A DNA stretch of 64,000 nt from Palsa-504 sp963767565 (GTDB lineage Bacteria; Actinomycetota; Actinomycetes; Streptosporangiales; Streptosporangiaceae): assembly GCA_963767565.1 (NCBI GenBank), contig CAVYEG010000006.1, positions 124,001 through 188,000 of the forward strand, read 5' to 3'. Numbering within the stretch: position 1 is the first letter of the stretch; each line of letters opens with the position of its first letter. This document shows positions 16,498 to 25,565 of the stretch, in pieces. A program made the position numbers and the translations under genes. The notes under the pieces were generated by a model that saw nothing but the letters and a program-made list of their open reading frames with translations, made no database searches and was not told the DNA's origin.

Positions 16498-16569
16498 ATG
16501 TTCGGAGCACGCAGAGTAGCCCGGCGCACGTCGCGGCGCACCGCCAGGCGCGTTTCCCGCCGCAGGTGA
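16498..16569 (+). CDS. Arginine-rich micropeptide, (RRxx)5 repeat
   Basis: A 23-codon frame from ATG 16498 with a strong ribosome site (CTGGAGGTATGAA) encodes MFGA followed by RRVARRTSRRTARRVSRRR. Eleven of 23 residues are Arg, as pairs spaced exactly four residues apart. As a helix this would place the pairs along one face, which suits binding to nucleic acid or acidic lipid. It lies 40 bases after the DUF1269 gene and is probably co-transcribed. No known family is recognised; the MF.RR start faintly resembles the N-terminus of SHOCT proteins such as the one at 25.2-25.5 kb, which also travel with DUF1269 genes. Confidence 0.6.
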   Translation: MFGARRVARRTSRRTARRVSRRR

Positions 16570-16735
16570 CCGTCTAGCAGACGCCCGACCAGGTGCCTGC
16601 CGGAGCGCGAGAATCGGGAGCGTGTAGGGCATGTCCGCGAGGTGTGCGTCATCACCGGCCGCCGTGAGCGTTGGACCCCGGCCAGCGAAAACGCAGAGTG
16701 TCACGAGGAACAGAGCGCATGGCCCGCTCACGACC

Positions 16736-17665
16736 ATGACGTGGATTCCCGGCGGCACGTTCCTGATGGGCTCGGCAGACTTCTATGCGGAGGAGCGCCC
16801 GGTACATCAGGTCACCCTGGATGGGTTCTGGATGGACCGCCATCCGGTGACGGTAACCGAATTCCGGCGCTTCGTGACGGCGACCGGGTACGTGACGGTC
16901 GCCGAGCGGCCGCTGGCGGCGGCCGACTACCCGGCCGCCGACCCGGACCTGCTGGTGCCGGGATCACTGGTGTTCCAGCCCACACCTGGCCCGGTCGACC
17001 TGCGCGATTACCGTAACTGGTGGGCGTACGTCCCGGGCGCCTGCTGGCGGCGCCCCGAGGGGCCGGGCAGCGACTGCCGCGGCCGCGGACGGCATCCGGT
17101 GACCCATGTCGCCGCCGAAGATGCTGAAGCTTACGCCAAGTGGGCAGGCAAGGAGCTGCCCACGGAGGCCGAATGGGAGTACGCGGCCCGAGGCGGCCTC
17201 GACGGCGCCGTGTACGCGTGGGGTGATGAGTTCGCGCCGGGCGGCGAGTTGATGGCCAACACCTGGCAAGGCGAGTTCCCCTGGCAGAATCTGCTGACGG
17301 ACGGTTACGAGGGGACCTCGCCGGTTGGATCATTCCCCGCCAATGGTTACGGGCTCCATGACATGACCGGCAACGTCTGGGAATGGACCTGCGACTACTT
17401 CACGCCGCGTCATCCGGCTGAAGCAGCCCATCCCTGCTGCGTGCCGCGCAACCCGCGGGTGAACTCGCCGGAGCGCAGCAGGATCGCCGGCGAGCCGGGT
17501 GCGCACCTGCCGCGCAAGGTCATCAAGGGCGGCTCGCACCTGTGCGCGCCCAGCTACTGCCTGCGTTACCGGCCTGCGGCCCGCCAGGGGGAGACTGTCG
17601 ACAGCGCCACCTGCCACCTCGGCTTCCGGTGCGTCAGCCGTGCTGGCCCGCCAGCCATGGCGTAG
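16736..17665 (+). CDS. Formylglycine-generating enzyme family protein (sulfatase-modifying factor)
   Basis: FGE oxidises the CxPxR cysteine of sulfatases to formylglycine. About 309 residues from ATG 16736 (MTWIPGGTFLMGS). Family motifs appear in order: ERPVHQVTLDGFWMDRHPVT, RHPVTHVAAEDAEAYAKWAG, KELPTEAEWEYAARGG, YGLHDMTGNVWEWTCDYF, and the catalytic region KVIKGGSHLCAPSYCLRYRP, where the cysteines of GGSHLC and SYC match the copper-binding pair. It ends LGFRCVSR. An in-frame ATG at 16631 would add 35 basic, low-complexity residues; neither start has a clear ribosome site. The likely client is the sulfatase at 22.2-24.6 kb. Confidence 0.9.
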   Translation: MTWIPGGTFLMGSADFYAEERPVHQVTLDGFWMDRHPVTVTEFRRFVTATGYVTVAERPLAAADYPAADPDLLVPGSLVFQPTPGPVDLRDYRNWWAYVPGACWRRPEGPGSDCRGRGRHPVTHVAAEDAEAYAKWAGKELPTEAEWEYAARGGLDGAVYAWGDEFAPGGELMANTWQGEFPWQNLLTDGYEGTSPVGSFPANGYGLHDMTGNVWEWTCDYFTPRHPAEAAHPCCVPRNPRVNSPERSRIAGEPGAHLPRKVIKGGSHLCAPSYCLRYRPAARQGETVDSATCHLGFRCVSRAGPPAMA

Positions 17666-17708
17666 GGCAGCGGCCGCCGAGGTGCTCGCCGCAGGCCGGT
17701 CTTGTGCC

Positions 17709-20092
17709 GTGGCCGACACGCGGACTGCGGAGCGGTTGCGCGCTGTCGTCCTCGGCCCGCGCGGCGGCGGCACCACCCGGCGGCGTGCATCGGACGCCTT
17801 CCGGTTGGGATTCGCTGCGGCTGGGGTGACCGCGTCCATCCCGGTCATCCGGGCCAACTCGGCCATCGAACTCAGCATCGTCCACGCCCTGAATCCGCCG
17901 CCGACGGCGATCCGGTGGCTGGTCACGGCCGCGTTCTGGGGCGGCTCCGTTGGCGTCATCGCCGCTCTGGCCGCCGTCGGCCTGCTTGTGCCACGGCTGA
18001 CGATGATCCGGCGGATCGCGGTGGCGGCCTCAGCGACCTGGGCCTTGTGTGCCCTGCTCGCCGCTACCCTCGGGTCCGCGGCCGGCCTGCCACCGGTGCA
18101 CTGGCCGGCGTTGATACCAGCTATCCGGTCACGCAGCTAGCCGTCACTATCGCTGTTGCGGCCACGGCGCTGCCATACCTGAGCCGGCCGTTCCACCGCC
18201 TGATTTCGTTTCTCGTGGGCGTGGCGGCGATCGCCGCCGTCGTCGACGGCTCAGCCCTTCCGGTCAATGCTGCGTCGAGCATTCTTCTCGGCTGGGGAGT
18301 GGCCGCAGGCCTGCACCTGGCGGCTGGGTCACCGCTGGGCCTGCCGTCACCGGCCGAGGTGTCGGCCGGGATTTCCGACCTCGGCGTCGTGGTCGAGGGG
18401 ATCGTGCGCGCCCCGCATCAGGTCTGGGGAGTGGCCAGGTTCAGCGGTCGCGATCCTGATGGCAACAGGATCGAGCTGTCGGTCTATGGTCGCGACGCCG
18501 CCGACGCCCGCGCGCTGGCCAAGCTCTGGCGCTTCTGTTTCTACCGGGATTCAGGACCTACCCTCATCCTGCACCGGATCCAGCAAGTGGAGCACGAGGC
18601 GTACCAGACGTTCATGGCGGCACGGGCCGGTGTGCTGGTGCCAGAGGTGCTCGCCGTCGGCCGGTTCGGGCCCAGCCGGGACGCGGTGCTCGTCACCAGG
18701 CTGCCGGGTGGCCCGGCCCTGGGGGAAGCCGATCCCGCGGCCATCTCGGACCGGACCCTCGACGAAATCCTGTGGACCGTGCTGCGGCTGCGCCAGGCCG
18801 GCATCGCGCACGGGGCCCTGGGGGCCGAGACGATCCTGCTTTCAGGCGATGGCATCTGTGTCAGGGACTTCCGGAGCGCTGCCTCGCCACCGCCCGCCGG
18901 GCGCTTCGACGACGATCTGGCGGCCGTCCTGGCCGCGGCCGCCGTGCGGTTCGGCGTGGACCGCGCCGCCGCGGCGGCCGGACGGGTACTCGATGCTGAC
19001 GCGGCCCGTGGCGCCCTCGTCCATCTGCAGCCCTCGGCGCTGGACCCCGTTACCGTCAGTTCTCTGCGGGGATACAAAGGCCTGCTCCCGGAACTGCGGA
19101 CTGCTGTGGCCAGCGTGACGGGCATCGAGGTACCCAAGCTCGCCGAAGCCAAGCGGGTCAGCTGGGCCAACCTGCTGTTCGGCGTCGGAAGCCTGATCGG
19201 TATCTGGGCGATCGTCGGCGTACTCGCCGATGTGGCCGGATCCTTTGATGTCATCAAAGGGGCGCATTGGGGATGGGTGGCGCTGGCGTTCGTCCTGGCC
19301 CAGCTCCCGGTCGGGGCCAGCGCATTGGCAACGGTCGGCGCCGTTGCCGGCCAGCTCCCGTACGGGCGGTGTCTCGCCCTGGAGACCTCGAACATGTTCA
19401 CCTCACTGGCGGGCGGCGACGTAGCCGTGTTCGCGGTCCGGGTCCGGTTCTTCCAGCGCCAGGGGTACGACTCGGCAACCGCGCTCAGCTCCGGTGCCAT
19501 CGCGTCAGCGGCCAGCTGGATCGCGAAGGGCTTGCTCTTCCTCGCGTCCATCGGCTTCGCCGCCGGGACGTTCAATGCCCCGGCGAACTCGGGCGGCCAC
19601 CAGAAAGTTATCTGGGCTGTCGTGGGAGTGGTGCTCGCCGCCGGGATCGCAGCCGCGGTGATCACCGTGATCCCGCGGCTCAGGACGCTGGCAAGTGCGC
19701 GGGTCCGTCCGCACCTGGTGCACATGTGGGCCGACGTCAAGGCAATCGCCACCGAGCCCCGCAAGATCGTTTATATCCTGGCCGGCTCCGTGCTGAGCCA
19801 GCTTCTGGTGGCCCTGGCCCTCGGAGCAGCGCTGCACGCGGTGGGCGAGAAGGCAAGCATCGCCACGCTGCTGGTCGTCATCACGACGGCCTCGATGATC
19901 GGCGGCGCCATCCCGATCCCCGGCGGCGCCGGCGTGGTCGAGGCCGGCCTGATTGCCGGGCTTACCAGCGCGGGCGTGCCCCAGGATCAGGCCGTCGCGG
20001 CCGTCTTCATCCAGCGCCTGTTCACCGCCTACCTGCCGCCGATTTGGGGATGGGTGATGCTGGCCTGGATGCGACGTCGGGAGTACGTGTGA
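17709..20092 (+). pseudogene. Membrane pseudokinase-flippase fusion (lysylphosphatidylglycerol synthase TM type), one frame break
   Basis: Three parts. First, N-terminal membrane helices beginning MADTRTAERLRAVVLGPRGG (GTG 17709) and running through SVGVIAALAAVGLLVPRLTM; this frame ends at 18138. Second, from about 18100 in another frame (GVDTSYPVTQLAVTIAVAAT), more helices and a kinase-like domain (HEAYQTFMAAR, VTRLPGGPAL, IAHGALGAETILL, VRDF). The catalytic loop is HGALGAETI without the Asp and Asn of active kinases, so it looks like a pseudokinase. Third, about 320 residues of flippase-like domain with eight helices (TSLAGGDVAVFAVRVRFFQR, GAIPIPGGAGVVEAGLIAGL). A one-base change near 18090-18130 would restore a protein of about 790 residues. 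The second part may still be made from an internal start. Confidence 0.82.
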
Positions 20093-21144
20093 CCACGGGG
20101 CAGGAGGGAGAGGCGACGGCAGCGCGGCGCGTTGGCTGGCCCGAGCGGCAGGTACGCCGGGCCGACCGGTTCCAGCAGCGCCATATCGTGATCGGCTTTC
20201 CATGGGCGGTGCTGCAGAAGTTCGGCGACGACCAGGCGGGCGGCAAGGCGGCGCTGATGGCCTACTACGGCCTGTTCGCGCTCTTCCCTCTGCTGTTGCT
20301 GCTGACGACCATTCTCGGCTTCGCGCTGTCGGGCAATCCCGGGCTGCACGAGCGGCTGATCGATTCGGCGCTCGGGAATTTCCCCGTCATCGGAGACCAG
20401 CTGCGTTCGGAGGTACACCCCCTGGAGGGGAACACCGTGGCGCTGGTCATCGGCATCGCGGGGACCCTCTATGGCAGTCTGGGTGTCGGCTTCGCGGCGC
20501 AGAACGCGATGAACACCGTGTGGAACGTCCCGTATGTCCAATGGCCCAGCTTCCGGACACGCTACCTCCGCACATTCGCGGTGATCGGCCTGCTCGGGCT
20601 GGCGGTTGCCGCCTCCACCGCCCTCACTGCGTTCGCCACGGCCGTCGCCAACGGCGCGGCCGCCCCGGTGCTCGCGGTCGTGGCCTCCTCCCTGGTCAAC
20701 CTCGTGCTCTTCCTGCTCGCCTTCATGGTGCTCACCGCCGAGCCGCTGCGGCCTCGTGAGGTGGCGGTCGGCGCGATCATCGCCACTGTGTTCTGGGAGA
20801 CCTTGCAGCTGATCGGGACCTGGTACGTTACCCGCGGGCTGCGCACTGCCAGTCCCACGTACGGCGTCTTCGCCGTCGTCATCACCTTGCTTTCCTGGCT
20901 CTACCTGGGCTCGCAGCTGACACTGTGGGCAGCGGAAATCAACGTCGTGCTGCGCTACCGCCTGTGGCCCCGTTCAGTGAACCAGCCTCCGTTGACACGA
21001 GCCGACCGGAGGGTCTTTATCCGGCTCGCCCAGATGGAAGTTCGCCGGCCAGAAGAACGAATCGCGGCCTCCTTTACCGATGAAGCCGATCAGGATCCCC
21101 TAACGACCTCCCGTGACCCGGCCAAGCTCCCCCCTGACGGGTGA
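20089..21144 (+). CDS. YihY/BrkB family inner-membrane protein
   Basis: A 351-residue protein from GTG 20089, which overlaps the previous gene's stop as GTGA. The family core is clear: GGKAALMAYYGLFALFPLLL in the first helix, ALVIGIAGTLYGSLGVGFAA, AMNTVWNVPY, a helix-rich middle, then SPTYGVFAVVITLLSWLYLG and QLTLWAAEINVVL. Six membrane helices and a polar C-terminal tail. The family was once called ribonuclease BN by error; its real role is unknown, with proposals around envelope integrity. The overlap with the flippase gene implies linked translation. The stop codon lies inside palindrome copy F. Confidence 0.88.
   Translation: MTTGQEGEATAARRVGWPERQVRRADRFQQRHIVIGFPWAVLQKFGDDQAGGKAALMAYYGLFALFPLLLLLTTILGFALSGNPGLHERLIDSALGNFPVIGDQLRSEVHPLEGNTVALVIGIAGTLYGSLGVGFAAQNAMNTVWNVPYVQWPSFRTRYLRTFAVIGLLGLAVAASTALTAFATAVANGAAAPVLAVVASSLVNLVLFLLAFMVLTAEPLRPREVAVGAIIATVFWETLQLIGTWYVTRGLRTASPTYGVFAVVITLLSWLYLGSQLTLWAAEINVVLRYRLWPRSVNQPPLTRADRRVFIRLAQMEVRRPEERIAASFTDEADQDPLTTSRDPAKLPPDG
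21128..21144. promoter_or_regulatory. Palindromic operator candidate, copy F (weak)
   Basis: TCCCCC-CTGAC-GGGTGA, one mismatch in the left arm. It overlaps the YihY stop codon and lies 87 bases before the lipoprotein gene. It is the only copy touching coding sequence, so it may be chance. Confidence 0.3.
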
Positions 21145-21231
21145 GGTCCACGTGTCCTGTCGGCAGGAGCATTAGTGCCATGGGGCGGCCTTAACGGCCC
21201 GCTTCAACGCAGATACGCGGAAGGACCAGGC

Positions 21232-22014
21232 ATGCGGCGCTTTACTAAGGGCCTTGTCCTGTTGGCAGCGATCCTTGCCCTCGGATGCATGGTGGCGGGA
21301 TGTGGGAGCGCCGTCAAGAGCGCCGTGGCCAGCATCACGGCCTCTCGGAGTGCCAGTGCCTCCACCGGGGAGAGCGCTAGCTCGCCGCCCACCCCGAGTC
21401 CCAGCGTCTCGTCCAGCCCGAGCGACACGGCAAGCCCGAGCGAGACGGCAACATCCACCGGTGAGCCGTCGGCGGCTAACAGCGCCTCGACGCCGGCGGT
21501 GGCCGTCCAGCCGAGCAGTTCCCCGACAGCGGGTGGCGGGTCAGGTTCCGGCCTGATCTGGCTATGGGTCCTGCTGGGTGTCATTATCCTCACCGGCGTG
21601 ATCCTGGCGATCGTCCGCGCACGTGGCCGCCGTACCGCGGCTGCAGGCGACTGGCGGTCCCGTGTCATCGACGCGTACGCCAAGGGTTCGGCCTTGCATG
21701 ACGCGATGAGCGTCGCCGAGACGCCGGGTGCGCTGGGCGCCTATGACGCAGGCGCCCGCTGGTCGGACATCCAGCGCCGCGCGGATGACCTCACCCAGAC
21801 ACTGTATGCCCTTCGTGAGGCAGCCCCGGATGAGGAAAGCCGGGCGAGGGTGGCCGATGTGCTTGTCTCGCTGCAGGCTGTCCGATCCGCCATGGACGCC
21901 GAGCGTACTCCCGGGGCTGCCGACGCACGGCAAGCCCAGGCAGCCGGGGAACGCCTGGCTTTCTTCGAGATGTCGCTGCACGCACTCCGGGACCCAGGCG
22001 AGCAGGCGTTCTGA
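21232..22014 (+). CDS. Putative lipoprotein with Ser/Thr/Pro-rich stalk and membrane helix
   Basis: A 260-residue protein. The signal peptide MRRFTKGLVLLAAILALGCM ends in the lipobox VAGC, so Cys25 would be the lipidated residue. About 75 residues of Ser/Thr/Pro follow, likely a wall-spanning and possibly glycosylated stalk, then a hydrophobic helix (LIWLWVLLGVIILTGVILAI), a basic stop (RARGRR) and a helical cytoplasmic domain of about 110 residues (DWRSRVIDAYAKGSALHDAM to the end). Having both a lipobox and a later helix would anchor it at both ends of the stalk. GGAAGGACC precedes ATG 21232. I know of no specific function. Confidence 0.72.
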   Translation: MRRFTKGLVLLAAILALGCMVAGCGSAVKSAVASITASRSASASTGESASSPPTPSPSVSSSPSDTASPSETATSTGEPSAANSASTPAVAVQPSSSPTAGGGSGSGLIWLWVLLGVIILTGVILAIVRARGRRTAAAGDWRSRVIDAYAKGSALHDAMSVAETPGALGAYDAGARWSDIQRRADDLTQTLYALREAAPDEESRARVADVLVSLQAVRSAMDAERTPGAADARQAQAAGERLAFFEMSLHALRDPGEQAF

Positions 22015-22137
22015 CCGTGGTGCAGGCCTTCGAGGCCAGATCACTAGCGGAGGAGGCGGCCTGTGATGCCCAGGCTTCACCTGGACACCGCCGGCCGTAC
22101 AGCGAATCTAGCCAGGCTGACCTCCGGGCGAGCACGA

Positions 22138-22171
22138 AGCCCCGGGCACGGTAAGCACCGGCCCGGGGGCT
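22138..22171. terminator. Bidirectional terminator hairpin
   Basis: AGCCCCGGGC and GCCCGGGGGCT pair around a 13-base loop that can itself partly pair (ACGG/ACCG). It lies between the convergent ends of the lipoprotein gene (22014) and the sulfatase gene (22201). Confidence 0.7.
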
Positions 22172-22200
22172 CCGTCGGGATCGTTCTTCGGAGCCTGCTC

Positions 22201-24567
22201 CTACTCTCGGGCCAGCATGGCCACGGCCTCGCGTTCGAGGTCGACGTAGGGGTCGCCGCTGACGTCGACGGCGACGCGCTTGATCGTGCCGCCGGTAAAG
22301 CGGTGCGGCGATCCGCCGGGGTAGTCGGAGGTGACGGCCTCGCCGCTGTCCCGTCCGACGCACAGGCCCTCACCTGCGATCGTGAACATCCCGGGCTGGG
22401 TCTTGATCCGGCCTTCGGCGACCTTGTTGTCCCCGTGGTAGAGGGACAGGATGCCGGTGGAGACCCCGGGAGGATCCTCGCCGTCCTTGTCGAAGGAGGC
22501 CGACAGGATGAGGTTCTCGCCAGTGGGCACCTCTTCCGTCCCGTCGATCTTCTGCTCTACCAGGCCGACGAAGTTGTACACGTAGTGCAGCCGGTTGTCC
22601 TTCACGTACAGGGCATGCCCGCCGAACCGCGATCCGTGCGCGAACAGCACGCCTTGGGCGCCGGGAGCGGGGATGTCCACCAGTGCCCCGATCGTGTAGG
22701 ACCGGTTCCGGACGTTGACCGCCTGCTGCTCGGGCACCTCGGCGGTGTCCGGGAAATAGGCATACCGGTTCTGGGGGGCGGCCAGCTGCGGGCGTGGCGT
22801 GGTGATGATCTCCAGCGCGGACCGGTCATCGAGCGGGAACGCCTCGTTCTCCCCGGCTTGGCCGAACCACAGGTTGACCAGCTCCCGCAGCTTGTCCGGG
22901 TGCTCGGCGGCCAGATCGTGCAGCTCAGCGCGGTCGGTGTCGGTGTGGTACAGCTCCCAGGTGTCGTCGTTGAAGTGGCTCCAGCCGCTAAGCGTGGGAT
23001 GGGTGGTGACGGCCTTCCAGCCGTCATGCCAGATCCCCCGCGAGCCGAGCATCGAGTAGAACTGCGTCTTGTGGGCAGAGGGCGCCGATTCCATCTCCAC
23101 GGTGTAGCGCATGCTCACCCCGTCGAACCGGCTCTGCACGTGGCCCTTGATCGTCGAAGGGCCCGGCACCCCGAGAGTGTCCAGGATGGTCGGCACGATG
23201 TCGATCGCATGATGGTACTGATGCCGCAGCTCGCCCCGGCCGGCGGCATCGCCGGCGGCCGAGGGCCAGGAGATGATGCACGGATCGGCGGTGCCACCGT
23301 TGAACTCATACCGCTTCCACATCTTGAACGGCGTGTTGAACGCCATCGCCCACCCGTTCGGGTAATGGTTGTAAGTCCGGGTCCCTCCGAGCTCGTCCAG
23401 CATCGCCAGGTTCGTTTGCATGTCATCGGGAATGCCGTTGCCGAACAGCATCTCGTTGATCGACCCGTTCGGGCCGCCTTCGCCGCTGGCGCCGTTGTCC
23501 GACACCACGATGACCATGGTGTTCTCGCGCTGCCCGGTCGCCTCCAGGTAGTCGAGCAGCCGCCCGATGTGATGGTCGGCGTGGGCCAGGAACCCGGCAT
23601 ACACCTCGGCCATCCGCGCGAACAGCCGCTTCTCCTCCGGAGTCAGCGAGTCCCACGGCCGGGTGAAGTCCAGCGGCGGGAACGGCTGGCCGTCGGGCCC
23701 CGGGCGGCTCTCCGGCGTGCCGATCGGGTTGACCGGCGGCAGCCCGGTATCGGCCGGGACGATGCCCATCTCCTTCTGCCGGGCCAGCGTCTGCTCCCGG
23801 AGCGCCTCATAGCCCATGTCGAAACGGCCCCGGAACTTGTCGGCCCATTCCCTGGAGACGTGGTGCGGCGCGTGGGCGGCGCCGGGTGCGTAGTACAGGA
23901 AGAACGGCTTGTCCGGCGCGACCGCCTTGGCGTCCTTGATGAACTCGATCGCCTTGTCGGTCAGGTCCTCGGTCAGGTGATAGCCCTGCTCAGGAAGCTT
24001 CGGCTGGTCGACCGGGTGGTTGTCGTAGATCAGGTCCGGGTACCACTGGTTGGTCTCGGCGCCCAGGAACCCGTAGAACCGCTCGAACCCGCGTCCGCTC
24101 GGCCAGTTCCGCCGCGTCGAGGCGATGTTCATCTCCACGGTCGGGCACAGATGCCACTTGCCCACGATGTAGGTGTTCCAGCCGCGCTCGCCCAAGATCT
24201 CGGAGACCATGCCGTTTTCCGGCGGGATGGTCCCGCTGGCGTTCGGGAACCCGACCGCCGCCTCGGTGATGCACGCCATCGAGTTACGCGTGTGGTTCCG
24301 GCCGGTCAGCAGGCACGACCGGGTCGGCGAGCACAACGCCGTGGTATGCCATTGGGTGTAGCGGATCCCATCGTTCGCGATCCGGTCGATGTTCGGCGTC
24401 TCGACCGGGCCGCCATAGCAGTTCATGGCGGAGAAGCCGACGTCATCGAGCACGATGAAGACGACGCTGGCCGCACCATCGGGAGCCTTCGGCGGCTCGA
24501 ACGGCGCCCAGTCAGGAACCGAGTCCCGGATATCGACGTTGATCGTGCCCTTGAACGGCTCGCCCAT
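22201..24567 (-). CDS. Arylsulfatase (type I, formylglycine-dependent)
   Basis: A 788-residue sulfatase that hydrolyses sulfate esters; the length is like the mycobacterial AtsB/AtsD group. VVFIVLDDVGFSAMNCYGG carries the metal-binding Asp pair (41-42). LCSPTRSCLLTGRNH holds the CxPxR signature with the formylglycine cysteine at 79. GKWHLCPTVEM and FFLYYAPGAAHAPHHVSREW are further family segments, as are IVVSDNGASGEGG and a long C-terminal half with a beta-rich domain. No signal peptide, so it is probably cytoplasmic. AAGGAGCTTAG precedes ATG 24567. The maturation enzyme is at 16.7-17.7 kb and an older sulfatase fragment at 5.2 kb. Confidence 0.95.
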   Translation of the reverse strand: MGEPFKGTINVDIRDSVPDWAPFEPPKAPDGAASVVFIVLDDVGFSAMNCYGGPVETPNIDRIANDGIRYTQWHTTALCSPTRSCLLTGRNHTRNSMACITEAAVGFPNASGTIPPENGMVSEILGERGWNTYIVGKWHLCPTVEMNIASTRRNWPSGRGFERFYGFLGAETNQWYPDLIYDNHPVDQPKLPEQGYHLTEDLTDKAIEFIKDAKAVAPDKPFFLYYAPGAAHAPHHVSREWADKFRGRFDMGYEALREQTLARQKEMGIVPADTGLPPVNPIGTPESRPGPDGQPFPPLDFTRPWDSLTPEEKRLFARMAEVYAGFLAHADHHIGRLLDYLEATGQRENTMVIVVSDNGASGEGGPNGSINEMLFGNGIPDDMQTNLAMLDELGGTRTYNHYPNGWAMAFNTPFKMWKRYEFNGGTADPCIISWPSAAGDAAGRGELRHQYHHAIDIVPTILDTLGVPGPSTIKGHVQSRFDGVSMRYTVEMESAPSAHKTQFYSMLGSRGIWHDGWKAVTTHPTLSGWSHFNDDTWELYHTDTDRAELHDLAAEHPDKLRELVNLWFGQAGENEAFPLDDRSALEIITTPRPQLAAPQNRYAYFPDTAEVPEQQAVNVRNRSYTIGALVDIPAPGAQGVLFAHGSRFGGHALYVKDNRLHYVYNFVGLVEQKIDGTEEVPTGENLILSASFDKDGEDPPGVSTGILSLYHGDNKVAEGRIKTQPGMFTIAGEGLCVGRDSGEAVTSDYPGGSPHRFTGGTIKRVAVDVSGDPYVDLEREAVAMLARE

Positions 24568-24624
24568 TTCACTAAGCTCCTTGTGCCTGATGGGTGGATA
24601 CGACGGCCCGCCGCGGATGAGCGG

Positions 24625-25206
24625 TCAGGTCAGGGACAAAACCGTGGCTTTGAGTTCGTGCCGCAGTATGAGCGCTCCGATGATTTCGAAGATGCCCATG
24701 ACGACGAACCAGATGCCGAGCAGGACCGCGAGGACATTCAGGGAGGAGACGGGAGTGGCGGCGACCACTGCTCCCGCGATGACGCTGACCACGCCGAAGA
24801 TGATCCACCAGGGCCGTCCCTCGCGGACATCTCCCGCGAGGCCGCCGAGCAGGGCGGACAGCCCCTGAACTATCCAGGTGACGCCGATGATCAGGCCGAT
24901 GAGCGCCCTGCTCAGGTCCAGATGACGGATCAGGACCACACCGACGACGACGAACATCAAGCCTGCGACACCCAGCCAGACCCGGTGTCCTTGTTCTGGG
25001 TCGAAGACCCGGATCAGGTTGAAGATCCCGGAAAGGATCATGAGAATGCCGAGCAGGACCGCGACCACGTTCAGCGAGCCCGTCGGATCGAAGCTCACGA
25101 CGAGCCCGAGAATCACCGTCAGGGCGCCGAGAACCAGCGTCGCCTGCCAGGATGGCACGAGGGCCAACGTGGGTGACGCCTGCGTGTCATGGTCGGCGGA
25201 TAGCAT
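24625..25206 (-). CDS. HdeD family (DUF308) acid-resistance membrane protein
   Basis: A 193-residue protein with six membrane helices in three pairs, each pair repeating the DUF308 unit: LVLGALTVILGLVVSFDPTG, VVAVLLGILMILSGIFNLIR, RALIGLIIGVTWIVQGLSAL, VLAVLLGIWFVVMGIFEIIG. E. coli HdeD is encoded in the acid fitness island beside the gad genes and helps cells at high density survive acid; the exact role is unknown. Here it shares a window with gad, though 20 kb away. GTAGGAGCGCTG precedes ATG 25206. It is first or second in a minus-strand series with the SHOCT gene only 23 bases upstream. Confidence 0.88.
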   Translation of the reverse strand: MLSADHDTQASPTLALVPSWQATLVLGALTVILGLVVSFDPTGSLNVVAVLLGILMILSGIFNLIRVFDPEQGHRVWLGVAGLMFVVVGVVLIRHLDLSRALIGLIIGVTWIVQGLSALLGGLAGDVREGRPWWIIFGVVSVIAGAVVAATPVSSLNVLAVLLGIWFVVMGIFEIIGALILRHELKATVLSLT

Positions 25207-25229
25207 CAGCGCTCCTACTGCCCGGTGGG

Positions 25230-25532
25230 TCAGGTCCCGAATAGCTTGGCTTTAGCGGCGGTGAATTCGTCGTCGCTTAGCACGCCTTGCTGATGCAGCG
25301 TGGCGAGCTGGTTCAGCTGGTCGATCATCGGCGACGTGGCTGCCGCGGCAGGTGCCTGCTCGACAGGCGCGGGCGGTGCCTGCTGTTGCTGCTCGAGTTC
25401 GCTGATGCGCTGGTCTTGCTCTGCTTCGCCCTGCTGCTGCTGCTCCGCTCGTCGGCCCATGCTCCTGCCTGCGACGTACGCGCCGCCGCCCACTACAGCC
25501 GCGCGCATCAGCGGGCGTCGCCGAATGAACAT
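25230..25532 (-). CDS. SHOCT-domain small protein
   Basis: A 100-residue protein. The N-terminus (MFIRRRPLMRAAVVGGGAYVAGRSMGRR) combines a basic start with a short hydrophobic segment. A Gln-rich, probably coiled region follows (RISELEQQQQAPP), and the C-terminus is a SHOCT motif: LNQLATLHQQGVLSDDEFTAAKAKLFG. SHOCT domains are short helical modules that mediate oligomerisation. I chose ATG 25532, five bases after AGGAGGC, over the GTG three bases earlier. Proteins of this exact architecture usually travel with DUF1269/HdeD stress genes in actinomycetes. Confidence 0.85.
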   Translation of the reverse strand: MFIRRRPLMRAAVVGGGAYVAGRSMGRRAEQQQQGEAEQDQRISELEQQQQAPPAPVEQAPAAAATSPMIDQLNQLATLHQQGVLSDDEFTAAKAKLFGT

Positions 25533-25565
25533 CACTGCCTCCTAGCTCGCTGAGCGGTCATGGTC

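Noticed and set aside
20089..21144. Calling the YihY protein ribonuclease BN
   Set aside because: That name came from a historical mis-assignment; the protein is an integral membrane protein with no nuclease motif.
22063..25176. A 1037-codon open frame on the plus strand
   Set aside because: It is antisense to the sulfatase and HdeD genes; the composition is typical of a shadow frame in GC-rich DNA and no domain is visible.
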